Assembly (NCBI GenBank): GCA_026419785.1
Contig: JAODTK010005820.1
Location: forward strand, 62,001 to 126,000
Origin: Sclerodactyla briareus
Taxonomy: Eukaryota; Echinodermata; Holothuroidea; Dendrochirotida; Sclerodactylidae
Reading direction: 5' to 3'
DNA length: 64,000 nt
This document shows, one piece after another, positions 11,901 to 25,097 of the stretch (within the stretch, counting starts at the first letter, position 1; every line of letters starts with the position of its first letter). The translations under genes and the position numbers were made by a program. The notes under the pieces were generated by a model. The model was not told the DNA's origin. It made no database searches and was given only the letters and a program-made list of their open reading frames with translations.

Positions 11901-12532
11901 AGTCTAGTCTAAGCGTAAGCTGCAAATACTGATAAAGCACTTGAAGTGGTCGTCTCCCTGTCTCACACGCTTGCAGACTGTTCGTAAACGCGTTTATGAA
12001 TGTGAATGCCGTCTTGGATCCCCGAGAAAGAAGTCTTATCCCTTCTCCGTCTCTCCCTCTCCCCTCTCTCTTAGCATGAGGATCTCCTCCTGTGAACGTC
12101 TTAATCTGGCCTGACTTTTACCCAGTGTTGTCGGGATGCAATGATCCTTGTTTACATCACAGTCCGGAGGCATCAAGTTCCTTTCTTATCTCCTTTTTCA
12201 AAGAAATCGGGTACTACATGCTCTTGCGTATTAAGTCGCAACCTCCTGGTAGCGAGAATATTCGTTATATGGATACGAATGCCTGAGTCGATAGTACCAA
12301 GGTCATACTCCGCAGGTTGGTATACAAGAACAGACCAAATCATCCTTTTCCAGCATAGGTGACCAGGAATGTTCCCATACACCTGTAGATGGCGTCCGAT
12401 TCACAGCACAAGACCTGGCATGTGCTGAGATCGACCAGCCAGTAGTAGTTGAATAACACATAACACAACGGGGCTCGCACGGAAATTCCGAAAAAAAAAA
12501 CATGGTTATTCAAAACTCACTTTTCTGTTGCA
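8903..12532. other. intergenic, nothing recognised
   Basis: A 3.6-kb stretch without identifiable gene or transposon ends. It contains a C-rich run (9841-9862) and a GACGTTATGACG-type motif repeated near 10124-10150. Short reading frames show no domains or splice-supported exons. Confidence 0.4.
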
Positions 12533-13588
12533 GATTATTAGTGTCTATGTGATGGATATGAACTGTTTACTTGCTGATAACACATCTCCCACCCCAAATG
12601 GGCAAGTTTCAACATTTAAATTGAACGCAACTTACTACCACGTTCGTTCCAAATTAGAAACGCCCCCCCCCCCACTTTGCCAGTCCCCGACTGTACATGC
12701 TGTAGAGGTCGTATTACTGGATGCAGGAGTCATCTGGACTGATCTTCAAATATATATATTTTTTATAATAGAAAATATATCTGAAAATTATGAGCAAGCT
12801 GTCGGTTATCTCTGCGAAGACGGATAACTCTCCAAATAGAGCAAATAAATCTTCTATGTGAACGCGACCATCATTGACACTGATTCATCGAAATTGACAA
12901 ATGTTGCGAGGCAGAGTTGGAAAATGACTACCATTGAAAAATCGCGTGGTTGACGTTTCTTTTTATTATTCGTTATAGAGTGGTTCAGGAACTGCGCAGG
13001 AGGAGAGGGCTATAGCCCGCCCTGTTTTTCTGCACTGGGCATTTTTGGCTCGGTAGGGATCATATTGAACAATATTCTATCTACAGCGTGCTGATGAGGG
13101 GCTAATTAGCGCCTTATTAGGCCTATGCAAATTGGGAGTTTCAATCATATGCGTGGTCATTGAGACAGTCTCTCTGATAATTCTCCTTCTTATTGTACCA
13201 AGGGGCACTCGACTATGCCAATCTGCTCATTCGTACTAAACAAAATGCAACACTGAATTCTCAGCAAATTTACTAGTTGCAATGCTTCCTTTGTTAGTGC
13301 TAATCACACACCATGATCTATAATGCTGAAACGTAGGTTTTGACATGACCTCGTCTCACTGCCACTCAGTATTCATTATATATGAGTATCACTATTTCTG
13401 TACGAGGATGGGCAAGTTCAATCACCAGTCAATCTTGACATGCACAATGTCCATATCATACCTGTCACGCGTGATTGATTTCACCTGTTCTTCACTTTTC
13501 ACACAGGTGTACTCTCCACATTTTCCTGCCTCCCAGAAAGTCAGTGATATCAGAAAGCAAAAAATCTTTGCAGGTGGAGGACTAACCA
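12533..13588 (+). repeat. dispersed family R1, copy 1
   Basis: About 1.05 kb that aligns end to end, in reverse orientation, with 52268-54621. Shared anchors are GTTTACTTG, CAACATTTAAATTGAA, CACGTTCGTTCCAA, GCAAATAAATCTTCT, GGTTCAGGAACTGCGCAGGA, GGTCATTGAGACAGTCTCTC and GAAAGTCAGTGATATCAG. Relative to the other copy it has about 170 bp inserted after 12658, beginning with a C-run. It lacks the 1.4 kb inserted in the other copy. No coding content is seen. Confidence 0.65.
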
Positions 13589-14599
13589 AGAGCGTAGGAA
13601 CCGGGGGGTGGGTGGGTGGGTGGGTGGGGGGGGGGGCGCCCCCCACTCAAAATCGTGGAGGGGCGGAAATATCATTCCGCCCCCCCCCCCCTCCTCACTT
13701 CCCAAGGCAAAAAAAAACCTTTTTTATTTCACAAATTAATTAGAAATCATTGTAGGCTATAATTCAGCATTAATTTATGTTATCCTCCACACTTCACTTT
13801 CCACGGGGCACGATCGCTAAGAACCTCATAATTAATTCGCATTACTCAACGCAATTCTTGATCGTTCAGGCCTACGTGTTGTGTGCCGAGTGCCGACCAG
13901 CGATATAAAGTTTTACGTGTATGTACTGTATGCCACAAAGCCCAGTACACTGAGTATTTTGTATGTAGCTGTCGTACCGGCATGCACAGCACTGCACTGG
14001 TCAGCTGGCGAATGAGTCAGTGCCAAAAATAGAAGTGGTATTGCCAATGGCGATCCCATACTTGAATTCTATTCTTGTTCTATATTTGTTTCAAGAAAGC
14101 TGTCTGTGTAAAATGTAGCAGTTTCAAAAGAATGTTAGAGTCATTGTTCTTTCTCTTGCAATGGCCACATAGACAGCTTGACATCTTGAAAATCATTCGA
14201 AATTCCAAATACTGTACAGATGTTTATGGAAGATTAGGTGTCTATAGGTTATGAATGAACATAGTGATTTTTTTGTGGGGGTGTTCACTTTACATTATTA
14301 ATTTTATTATAATAAGTGTTCAGAAATAATGGTCTTTTCATGACTGGACGACTCGCAAAGCTTCACAGGGATTCAATCATCTACGCTCTCCTTATTTTCA
14401 ATTTTTTACTGATTTGTTGTTTATTATACTTTTCTGTCTGCAAGTCGGCAGAGATGTTAACAGAAATTTGTCAGTCCTACCATTAAAACGGGATCAGTAC
14501 ATTAGCCAGTAATGACTATATTTTATGATTTACATGAACCAAAAGTTTTCTCTTAGAACTAATTACAAAATATGTCAAGATGTTTCTTCAATTTAATTG
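13589..14599. other. intergenic with G/C homopolymer block
   Basis: Begins with a GGGT-repeat and G-run (13604-13636) followed by C-runs around a short palindrome (GGGGCGGAAATATCATTCCG, 13660-13679, continuing into C's). The remainder shows nothing recognisable. Confidence 0.4.
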
Positions 14600-14830
14600 G
14601 ATCGGAGATCGGATTAGCTCAGTCAGTAGAGCTCCAGACTGCCAATTGCGAGAACATAAGTTTGAATCCCACGAACCGATCAGCTTTTTCCGACGTGCCC
14701 TTGGGCAAGGTGCTTCACCTTCATTGTTCCTCTACTCCCATGTGTTAAATGCACCTGCGAGGAAGTTGAGTACAATCGGCATTTTATTAGCTGCTGCAAG
14801 TTACTCTTCCTGTGATTAATCAGATCTTCC
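14600..14830 (+). mobile_element. tRNA-derived SINE
   Basis: Plus-strand tRNA-like head: A box TTAGCTCAGTCAGTAGAGCT at 14614-14633 and B box AGTTTGAATCCC at 14659-14670. A SINE body follows, with CCCTTGGGCAAGGTGCTTCA, a segment found downstream of tRNA heads in many animal SINEs. The pairing of the anticodon arm is poor, so it is not a working tRNA gene. Confidence 0.6.
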
Positions 14831-15494
14831 TCCATTCACAAACATGAACGTATCAAGGCTTTATAATCAAGCGATTGTAGGTAATCACCAGCAACACCTA
14901 TAGTACAGTGAGTCCCAGAGATTTTATGGGTGGGTGACTGTGACAACGTCTTATCATAGCACTATTTCAACATGGAACAACTGTTAAACAGAATTAGCAT
15001 ATTAGCCAGAATTGTGATTAGAACCAACCTCAAGGCCCTTGGTTTTCTTCGCATTTTGGTAACAGGAAAAATGTGGATCACCAAGTCGTAATCGTGCAAA
15101 TGTGATTCCCCCCCCCCAAATGGAATGGGTGTAATAGTGTGCTATATTGGACCAAATTGCATCTAGACCTATCTGAAAATGCAAACATTTCCAAGGAAAG
15201 GAGAGGGGGACACCCCCTCTCCTTAGACCCCTCCCCCATTGTCCGTCTACAAACTTCAGCCCCCTCCACTCAAAAATTCGTTCCTACGCGACTAGGACTA
15301 ACCATCCTATATAACGTTAAAATGATAATATACAGATCATATATTCTCACATAATATACATGTAATTAATGCCGACTGGTTTCATAAATCAATCGAATCT
15401 GCCGTTTCAACCTTAATAGGGAACCTAGGAAAAGTTAAAGATGCAATTGAATGTTGTGTCTAGCACCCCCTGGTGAAACATGAACTGTGGCGTT
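14831..15494. other. intergenic with G/C-rich hairpin
   Basis: Contains a C-run at 15108-15117 and an inverted repeat around 15191-15223 (GGAGAGGGGG / CCCCCTCTCC) similar in style to the GGGGGACA/TGTCCCCC termini at 45.6 and 55.4 kb. It may be a transposon-end relic. No coding region. Confidence 0.35.
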
Positions 15495-16135
15495 CGCATG
15501 ATGTCACGACAAAAAAATCATCCAACGGTATATCAAAACCACTATTGTATTTACATATCAATATCGAATTAGGATTGGATGATCTTCCATCGTGACGTCA
15601 CTCTAACATGAGCTCATGTTCGATAAGAGCACACCTGTATTTTTTAATGTAACTGTAAAAACAGAGTTGATTCTTTATTATTATTATTTTTTTTCGATCC
15701 CATTTGACGATCGGACGACCAAAATACCGAGCCGTCATCACATTGGAAGTCTTCCATAGATCGCGTAGAAGCTTATGTCTTATATAGTACGGTTATGGTC
15801 CTTGCACTTGCTCATAGGCACGTCATTGTATACATAGGCTATACTAGTTCCATATCACCTACTTCAGTTAATAAACGCGCAAACATACGCCATCTGCTTC
15901 TGCGCAATCGCGAACATTAACATAAATACAATATCGTATGATACCAAGAGACTATGTTGACATTGCCAACTCGTGATTTTACCGGGATTCTGAAAAATTA
16001 CACGCACTTGAGTCCTGGGAATAGCACTGTTTTTTTTTTAAGAGGTATCACTGTCACAAGTTTGTATTCCCGCGGCGCAATTTGATACATCATTCTCCCT
16101 CTCTGTCCACTTTGGATTATATTCCTTAACGTATA
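15495..16135 (+). repeat. dispersed family R2, copy 1
   Basis: Aligns in reverse orientation with 55796-57150: GATGTCACGAC and GTGACGTCACT around an inner palindrome, then CATTGGAAGTCTTCC, CATTGTATACATAGGCTATA, GCCATCTGCTTC, AGACTATGTTGACATT and GTCCACTTT. It lacks a block of about 600 bp present in the other copy (about 56190-56810). No coding content. Confidence 0.6.
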
Positions 16136-16322
16136 CTCTTAAAGGGTTGTGTAACTTAGACAACTATGCCCGGTGTTATGTAAGAATACACGATCATTGT
16201 CATTGATCTGCCACCATTTGTGCAATGTTTCACAACCGTCATTGTGAGTTTCTTACACAATATCGGGATAGGTGTGCTAGTTACACAGTGTTGTGTAGAT
16301 TATACACAACATTCCCAGGAGT
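16131..16322. mobile_element. MITE family 2, copy 2 (within R2)
   Basis: Same palindromic family as 6388-6575. The left arm reads ACTCTTAAAGGGTTGTGTAA then CCCGGTGTTATGTAAG; the right arm has ATCGGGATAGGTGTGCTAGT. A remnant of the same MITE sits at the equivalent place beside the other R2 copy (55690-55795), so it was there before R2 was duplicated. Confidence 0.65.
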
Positions 16323-16657
16323 ATACAATCACACCAATGTTTGCAGGTCTAGTACGAATTCTCTAAACGTGCACTCAACCATCGACGTGACGTCATACAG
16401 GAGGCAACAACGGTAATTGCACGGAACGACAATCTACCTTGGAATAATTATTATGTTTCTAGTATTACTTTATCATTTCCCGACGAACGCATGTGTGTTT
16501 TATGTCATTATTATTCTACCACCCCTGACTCTCGGCGCGTGTCTCGCGATTTTTTAGTTTTTAAATCATTAAACACTCAACATTTATCCACAGTAGTATT
16601 CACATGGTATGTTTTGAATGTATCACATAGAACGAAAAAAAAAAGGATTGCGTTCCA

Positions 16658-17066
16658 AGGCTGGAATTCCATAGATGCGTATGCGGGTCCGGGGCGCATG
16701 TAAAAAAATCGCCAATTACGTGAACGACGCGGGGGCCATTATGGCTCATTTATTCGCAAAAGAATATATTGGTTCCACAGAGGCGAGAAAATACATAAAT
16801 GGAAGGCAAACCAACACTATGGGGCATAGAACGAAAATAAGCACATGTACCAATGCGTATACGGATGCGTATCACCGCGAATCTTCCTTAAAGAGCCAAT
16901 CAACAGGACAATATGATGGGCTGCTGCATATCTGTGGTTTTTTTGTGGTTTTTTTTTGTTTGCATAAACTTGCAGTGTTTTCTCTCCTGAAAAAAACGTT
17001 CGTTTTCGTAAATACGCGAGCTTCACGCCCAGCCCGAACACGCATACGCATTTATGGAATCAAAGA
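16658..17066. mobile_element. MITE family 1, copy 2
   Basis: The left end is AGGCTGGAATTCCATAGATG and the right end is ACGCATTTATGGAATCAAAG. The interior shares AGCACATGTACCAATGCGTA with the copy at 2911-3302. Reading frames across it are fortuitous. Confidence 0.75.
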
Positions 17067-19739
17067 CTAAGAGAAATGTGAGGAAATGCTTACAGCCGAG
17101 AAATCAGTTGAACCGTTGAAGAAAAACTTATGCTAAGAATTACGAAAAAAAAAAGGAAGGTGCATTCTGGCGAGTAGCGAAAGAAACACTTCGGATTAGA
17201 AAAATGAGGTTATTCAATCAGAAATTAACAATTATATTATTAGTGAGCTTCTTTTTATTTTTGTTTTATTTACTATGTTAAATACGACTTGCCCTCTCGT
17301 ACTTCCTATGACTAAGCCAGACCCCCAGATCGAATTTCAGCCAACCCGAGTACGTTTTTAGGGCACAACCAGCTATTGCTAAATTCGTGTTGTAACAAAC
17401 GAACTATAAATGCCATCCAAGTGAAAATCTAGTCCCTCTCAAGATGTTCAAGAGTAATTTTGCTCTTTACACGTGAATACATTTTCGTCTTCCTTGTAAT
17501 GACGCATGGCGCCAAAATGCAGCATTCACCGTGTAGAATCTTCATGCAGTCTTCGCATCGTTTCAATCCGTGATGTCGTTGGGATTTCACAAATCTCTCA
17601 AAAGTAAATCGAAATAACCAGAAAAGTCCAACATGTAGAAGAAACCAAAAATTTTAGATGGTCGGGTTTTGATAGACTTTTCTTCACATGTGCTAGTCTA
17701 AAGAGAAACCGTCGATATTTGGTCTACAATAAGTTATATCACCTTGTATTGGTGGATTTTAAATTCCTGAAACTTTGCTTGTAGACGAAGGTGTTCAGTT
17801 AGTAATCAGTGAAAAAGTTTACATTCAAGACGAACTAAAACATCCGCAATATCTGGCTCTCTGAGTCTTATAATTTAGTACAGTCATCCTAAAGTTTCAT
17901 CGACTAGTGAACAATATTGATTTTCATGAATTCATATTTTCCCATTACAATTTGTTGTGAAGTCTATCATATAACAATTGCTCACATACTCCGCGAGCAT
18001 TAGGGGTAGGACAATAATTAGAAAATAATGTTGCAGATTCTAAAATAGGAACCACTTCAGCAACTTTGGAAAATGCGTGGGATGGGGTTGATCGTCGAGT
18101 ACACCACTCGTTATGTTATTACTGAGTTCACTCAGTCCCATTATATTTTAAAAGAACAGTCTTAACCAATTAAGCGGTTATTTCACCATATAGGGTTGAA
18201 CATGCCACAGCTGGAACCTCCTATCAGTATTTGCACTCGAGTATAAAAAACGGAGACTGATTAGACTATTCTGTGCCTCTTGAAAAATCTGGTATTAAAG
18301 CGTTTGTCAACATCTTCATCTTTTTGAGATGGTTCGAATGATTCACCAATTCCACGCCAGGGAAAAATCGCACTAAGCGGGTTTGCGTCGGATTGAAAGA
18401 CCCCTGAATCGCCTCTGTCTGTTCGTGTCTTATCTGAACGGATTCGGGAATTCGGTGGAGACTTTCGTTAACGGTCCCATCGACTCCCGCGAGGCCTTCC
18501 GCTATGTGTGAAGAGAGGCTCTTCGGAGAGCAGTGTGGTGTGCAAACCCACCTCATGCACTTTTTTTTTTTATCCCCCTGTTATCCGGAACTGAGAGTGT
18601 TGTAAAGTATGATTGTGGTGGCTCTGACTTCTCCACAGTTTTCTCGCCGAGAATGTTCGGTAGATTCAACAGTTTTCAATACCTGTGTGGACTAGGTACG
18701 GAAAAGAGTTGCGGGTAGCACTAATCGCTAGTTCTTAATTGGTGAGGTTAAGTTTCTGATATGGACCTCGCAGATGACGCTACAATCACGGGAGTGAAGA
18801 TGCTTAATCAGTGTGGCAACAACTTTTCTGCTAAGACAAGTTCAGGTTCGTTAGCCTCGATGCACCTCTCCATGACTCTGAAGAATTTGTTCAGTCTTCG
18901 GTCAGAGCGGGAAGAATGGCTCGGTCAATATGGGCGCCAGTGGATCCGTAGAGAGAGCTGCTTTCATCAAGTCACCCAGGCGACCCCGTAGCGAAAGGAT
19001 GTGTTGATACGTGGAATTGCGAAGTCTGGGAATTGGGGGAAATCAAGACAATTGTTAGAAAGATAGGAAAAGGTAGAGGATACCATTTGGATGACGTGGG
19101 ATTTGATGAAGTAGCTAGTCAAAAGACAGTGAGGAAGACCCATGTCACACCCAGTTCAGCCAATGTGAGGGAGCTGAACACCATCTCCCCTCCCACACTC
19201 ACCCGGGTCGACATCGTGAAATACAAGGAGAGTTAAGCAGCCATTTACGCTCAGCTCAGTTCAATTAACAAGAGCCGCAAAACATATGGTTCAAGTTCAA
19301 ACATTCAATATTTCTTCAGATTGTAGCTATTGGTTAACAGTGGGGGACTATGAGTTCTCCACTCGGAAGTATTGCCAGGCTCACCGTTTCATACACAAAA
19401 CGCATAAAACGTCAGACAGTAATTGTCGCTAATTAAAAAAAAAATAGCTTGAGGGAATCTCTGGGCGGAGTAGAGACGACACCAAAACAGACATAGACTA
19501 AATTCTCTATTGACTAGATATAGATAGACTAGATTCTCTAGTGTCCGGATGCTTGGTAAAATGCACTCCAGAAGTGAAAATTGTCCACCGTTGTACAATG
19601 CAATTTAGACAACTTTTCGAGATCAGACATCGGATTTCTTTCACATTTTCTAAAGACTAAATATCACCCATCGCCAAAAAAATGGAAACACGAAAACCCC
19701 ATCCCACCCAAGTATGCAGCCTGAAACACCGCAATTAAT
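17067..19739. other. intergenic, nothing recognised
   Basis: A 2.7-kb stretch with no recognisable gene, RNA or transposon terminus. A poly-T run at 18562-18571 follows short frames near 18270-18560 and precedes others near 18760-18990. None of these frames matches a known family or is bounded by convincing splice sites. Confidence 0.4.
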
Positions 19740-20500
19740 TGCCTCTGAGGCCAAGAGAGGAGGAGGAAACGGGTCGCTTCAGTTCTGTGTCAGTGAATTT
19801 CAATTCCGTTGATTGGTGTGTATCAAAACGCAGGAATTTCTAGTGTGCTACGCGCTAACACTTTATCTGCGCTCCGCTCCGCTTGAATGTTGATGCGAAA
19901 TGCGAGGAGGTTAATTCATGCGTTATCTAGTTGTCATGCAGTGAACGTTTGGAGGAACACGACCTAGTTCCAAGGGTTGAAAGGAATCGGGGCGTTCAGG
20001 TTCTGATCCAGAAAATTATGTTTCCGATGATTTGGAAGGTATTGAAAATCGACAATTCTCTCACACGCTACCTGCTGGGGTTAATTAAGCCTTGCGTGAG
20101 ACGCGATTGGCAGCAGTTGTAGGGATGGGAAAGTACTATTTTCATTTTGAAAAGAGGAATCGGATCGTTCAGTTTCGGCCTAGAAAATGTATTTCCGGTA
20201 TCGAGCGGTATCAAAAACCCCAGATTTTCGCACACGCTACGCGCCCCGCTGTGATGGCGCTCCCTGATGTTCTCACAGATGTACGGTGTTGAGGGGAAAG
20301 CGAACATGGACGGTTGGCATGCAGTTTTAGAATGATATCTACGGATAGATGTATAAACTAATGGGAAACAGGCCTATTGCTTCTGAGTTGGAGGGAATGA
20401 ATTAGTAGTCAGTGCCATTCAGGGAATGTATTCCTAGTGATCTGGGTATATAAAACGCGGGAAATTTCGGGTACGCTACGCGCAGCGCTACGATACGTAG
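19740..20500 (+). repeat. imperfect tandem array, about 175-235-bp spacing
   Basis: Four diverged copies of a unit with GGAATCGG.TCGTTCAGTT, then CCAGAAAAT.TATTTCC.G, then GGTATCAAAA and ending in CACACGCTACGCGC-like sequence. Copies lie near 19760, 19980, 20155 and 20385. The CTACGCGC element at the end of each is the best conserved. No coding frame is maintained. Confidence 0.55.
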
Positions 20501-22404
20501 TCGGGCGCGACCCCAGCTTAGAAATTCTGGTACACGCACCTGAGAACATTCATAAACGATAGTCGATAGGACATCTGATCGGTCCACGTGTCTAGGGGAG
20601 TGATCCGGTCCCTGCATATAATCCTTTCCGATTTTGGGTACAAGTTTACACGATAAATGTGTGTCCGAGCGCTCCAAGTATGGGACTATCCATATTGCCG
20701 GGGCGAATACCAGGGCCTGCGGTGCACCACTAATTGGACCAATTAGACCGACGATCCTTTCTCGGTGCAAAGTTCCCACTGATACAATCTGTGGCCTTAA
20801 TCTCACAATTATTTTCCTACCATATCAATTAAAAATAGTTTGCAGAAGATGATGAAAATATTTTCAAACATCCTGACGGCTGAGGACAGTTCTGGTAATG
20901 CTTTAGGGTACGTTCATAATAACATCTCGCTATGATAATCGGACATAACCACAAGGTGAAAATGGTTTACGACCCACCGGCTCTTTTGTTCCGTGTGGAT
21001 TGTGTTTAACGGGTATACGCATAGTGGGGACATGTTAACATGGTTATTGGTTATTTTCAACCCCCCGAAGCCGATTGTCAAGACGATGCTATGAATATGA
21101 ATGGAGGTATTCATATGAAAGGGTAAATTCTCGTCTTTCTATTGCTGTTTTTAACAAGTTTGGGGCGACCTTGGTCAGTATGGAACCGCGGTTTTGAAGT
21201 GGCCGGTTGGCTGGTGCACCCCTGTACAAAACCATAGGGCAGAACAGATTTTGGCGGTTTTTCCTTTTTTCAACATACCTGTCCGAAGCAGAAGAACATT
21301 TTATTTAGAAAAAAATGCACTAACAGAAAGAAGACAAATTTTTCTTCTTTTCCGTTTTATACAAATGACAGGAAGGTGAATAAGGGTAGTAATTGTCGAG
21401 GGACAAACTATGCTTTACAGGAGCAATAGGGGCTGTAATGGGAGTTGTACGAGGCGGTGTTCGCGGGGCACAGAAAGAGCCGAAGGAATTGATTGAAACC
21501 ATCTCTCCTCTGAGACTTTGTCGGTTATATGTGAATAGTCCAATGCCAGAAAACTATACTATTTCGCCTTCTTAACCTTGTGATGTTAAATGGTAATAAT
21601 AAGAGGTAAGTTTGGCTTGAAAATTTGCAAGTTGTCGTCCTAATATCAGTAGATAACATGTACACTGAGAGCATCCGACGGCATTTACGAGGGTATTTTA
21701 GGCACGTTCGCGATCAACGAAAGTACGAACCAATCAGCTTGAAAAGAGTGAAAGTGTCCAGTGTTTGATTAGTGTTTAAATCACAAACAGGTGGTTCAGG
21801 CGATAACCGCATTACAAAATGGAAAGGTGTAAGCCAAAATGTTGTGGGGAATGTGTCGTAATTTGAATCCTGTTTTTACAGTGACATGAATGTGTGTTGC
21901 GGCTATATCAGTCTTAAACAGCTACTAATCGTGAAAAAATATCACATTCGCTAACTTACTCCAAAATACGTACCTACGACAACATTGAGAAATTGGAGCC
22001 CAGGAAGGTTGAAGTCATCTTGAACGGAGTACCGAAGCCCTTCCGTTGCGATGGGATGACAGCAAAACTCTTCTCACAATGAACAGACCATATTGTATGA
22101 TGATGACGATCGTGTTGGACTTGAATTAAACCAAAGTTGACGACTATTTATATTATTTGTGATTATTAAAGTTAGCAGGCCGAAAAGCGAAAACACATGT
22201 GAACACGCCTTTCACCTCGCCACATGGCAGCGCAGGAGCAGCATACCGGCCCGCAAAAACGATATGGAAAGAATCAAATAGTGAGCCATTCATGCCAATG
22301 TGCGCGCCCTCTTGCGAATTTGACTGCATGGTTCCTTGAGGAGGGTGTCCGAACCCCACATTACTGGCTACGTTCTCAGAGGTGGTGACAGACAATTTCT
22401 TCAA
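20501..22404. other. intergenic, nothing recognised
   Basis: No gene or repeat terminus is recognised. A 134-codon frame (20402-20806, minus) begins inside the tandem array and has no identifiable domain. It is the longest open stretch here and could be chance. Confidence 0.4.
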
Positions 22405-22575
22405 GTCCAGGTCAAGTCGCAGTCAGTGTGCAGTCAAAGGTCAAGTCAAAGTCAATTGAAAAAATGCAAGTCAAGTCAAGTCACAATTGTCAAGTGGAAA
22501 AAATGCAAGTCAAGTCAAGTCGCAAGTCATTTGATGCAAGTCAAAGTCCAAGTCACCAAGTCAGTGAAGTCTCAG
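22405..22575 (+). repeat. AAGTC-type simple repeat
   Basis: Irregular array of CAAGTCAAGT/CAAGTCACAAGT/GTCAAAGTC words over about 170 bp. A sister array is at 25098-25252. Length variation between the words suggests ongoing replication slippage. Confidence 0.75.
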
Positions 22576-25097
22576 GAGGGCATGGTATAGCGTTAACACG
22601 GTACATCTACGGATGGTGTGCGATAAAGATCGGAAGTGCGCAACTGTGGTGGGATTGACAAGGTGGCAATGCTAGTTAATGATAAGTAACTCAAGTGCTT
22701 TGAATGTTGCGTATCACAGCAGAAAGTGCTAGATATGAAACGAGTCAATGATTGTTATTAATACCAGCGATGTATTGAACCCCATGAAGCTGTCAATATT
22801 CACATAATTAGCAGTCTCCAAATTGAGGGTCAAAACTGGATTGATTTTTTTTTTTTTGATAAGTTTTGGTACTGGCCGGCTCTCATTGGAAGCTCCCAAT
22901 GTTCACTTTGAATGAAGGCCTTAAATCGCCCATCTATGATTACTTTTGCTTGTTTGCTGCCCCAGTGTCCAACCTTTTTGTGCTGCTCAATTGAAGCCCC
23001 CACCCGCAATTGAAGCAGTGCCAGTATGGTTATGAGCATAGCTCTATGGTAATGTTGCACTCTAGAGTTTCGAAACTCTGAAAAACTAAGTTATTACTAC
23101 AGTGATTTCCCGTGAATAATACATTTTTCTTTAACGACATTCACTTGAAGAACTAGAAACCTTGCGCTTGAAACTGGACTCCTAAAATGCAGTGCCATTC
23201 GTCACGTTACAATTCTTTGTTGTAATTGAATTCTGAGTGTGTTCCTATTTGAAACCCTTACATGTAACTACACTTATAGTAACTCATCCAGATACTAATT
23301 TTCAGATTTTCACTCCACATACCGGTACCGGGGCAAGGTATTTCATCGAGGCCGCTGCTGCACTCTTCTGGTAATTAAGGATAAGCTGCATTTCACATTT
23401 GCTACCTTCCAATGCCTTTCAGTTCAACAGCGCACTCACAGTTGTGGGCACCTGATATTTGACCATGCTCTCTACCTCAGAAAATCTTTTTATCATGTAT
23501 CCATCAATCTTAGCAGACGAACATGGGCCTTCTGGCGGAAAGGCTTCGATGCTCCACCCACTGGTGACAGCTTGGGTTGCCATTGGGTTTTATTTAGGGG
23601 TTGTCAAGTTTTACCATCTATCAACATCAAATTTCAAGCTCATAATGCGAAATATGGTCCATAATTATCAAACCCTTGGGTTATGTGATCAGTGAAATTC
23701 ATCAGCTGTAACTACTTTAATCATTATTATATTCCAGATTAACAATCGTGGGTGTACATGGCCGTCTGATCTAAAAGGCCATATCTTGAATTAGGAAAAG
23801 TCGGAACCTAGGAATTGGTTAGTGGAATGACCACTCCCAGTAGCCTTTAGCTATCACCTTCAGTCTCTCCACTTCATCATAGCAACTACACTTGGTGTAT
23901 ATACTTGTACTCTGGTATGACAACAAACACCCCGTAACATCACTTTGTTCTTGATACTAAAAATCTAACAATCCTAGTCCACCCATATGCAGATCAGAAA
24001 AAAATATGGTCCGTCCTTAATCCATGGTCCCACCGAGCTTTATACATGAGGAAGACTGAATAGATTGTTTTAAAGTCAGTGGGTTCTCAAAACTTTTCAA
24101 GAACTGCCGTGCCGCTCTTCCAACCTTTGGAACGATTTCAACTCCCCCCTTCCCAACTTTTTTCCAGTGAGTCCGTCAACCATTAAAAAAAAAAAAAAGA
24201 AAAAAAAGAATGGACTCAAGTTTCAAGAATTGTTGTTTGATCCCTATATGATTACGGTATACAAATATGTGGCAACGATAAACTACCACAACTCTTAATG
24301 GGCTCAACGTTCAGGTCAGTGTGAAGGGTGAGCTTGTTGGCCACACTGTCAGATTCCGAATGTCTGGCTCATCTTAAGTAAGAATATATACAATCGCTCC
24401 TCCTACATGGCTCCTAGTATTCAAGGGGGTTCCGATACAGTTACTTGGACAGAGCAAACACATGACCGTGCTGAATCCTCTGTCAACGAGGAATGAGTAG
24501 AAACGCCATAAATCCCTAGTTCATCAGGGACCCAAACCACTCGCAATTCCCCCCCCCCCTCCCGCATTCCACATTGATTCATAGCGCCCACCAAAAACTT
24601 CCCAGCGCCCCCATGGGCGTAGGGACCACTTTGAGAAAAACTGTTTTAAAGAATCTCTGGATCTGTTCTTGAAAACCAAAAAGCCAAGAGGCTTAGGGAT
24701 TCCTTGACTGATTTCTTATAACATATACCATACACGAGAAATGGGATAATGTACTAATAATTAACGGGCACCAGACTTTGACTTAGGGATTTCTGATCGA
24801 TTCTCTACATGTGGTACTTGTATCCGAGACCATGACTAGCTCGACTATAACAGGCAAGGTACTCCGACTAAGACTTTCTCTGCCCCAATACGGTACGGTG
24901 CGTTGGCATGCTAGGGCAAGGCCCTATTAGTGTTGTACGTACCGCGCCGCGATGAACCGGGGACGCGTATGTTACACGGTTCTCCAAAAATTTTGGTGTC
25001 GGCCGTTGTCGCTCCTTGTCCGACGGTTTTGCAATTTCTGTGAATTCTGTCACGGTGAAAAATCGTAACATTTTTGGCTGTTGACTTGCGATGGCGA
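22576..25097. other. intergenic, nothing recognised
   Basis: Contains poly-T (22845-22857), poly-A (24186-24209) and poly-C (24550-24561) runs. Otherwise there is no identifiable coding region or transposon end. Confidence 0.4.

Noticed and set aside
14600-14680. Functional tRNA gene
   Set aside because: A and B boxes are present, but the anticodon and acceptor stems do not pair and a SINE body follows.
16675-17070. 131-codon plus-strand frame
   Set aside because: It lies entirely within a palindromic MITE and is not conserved in the other two copies.
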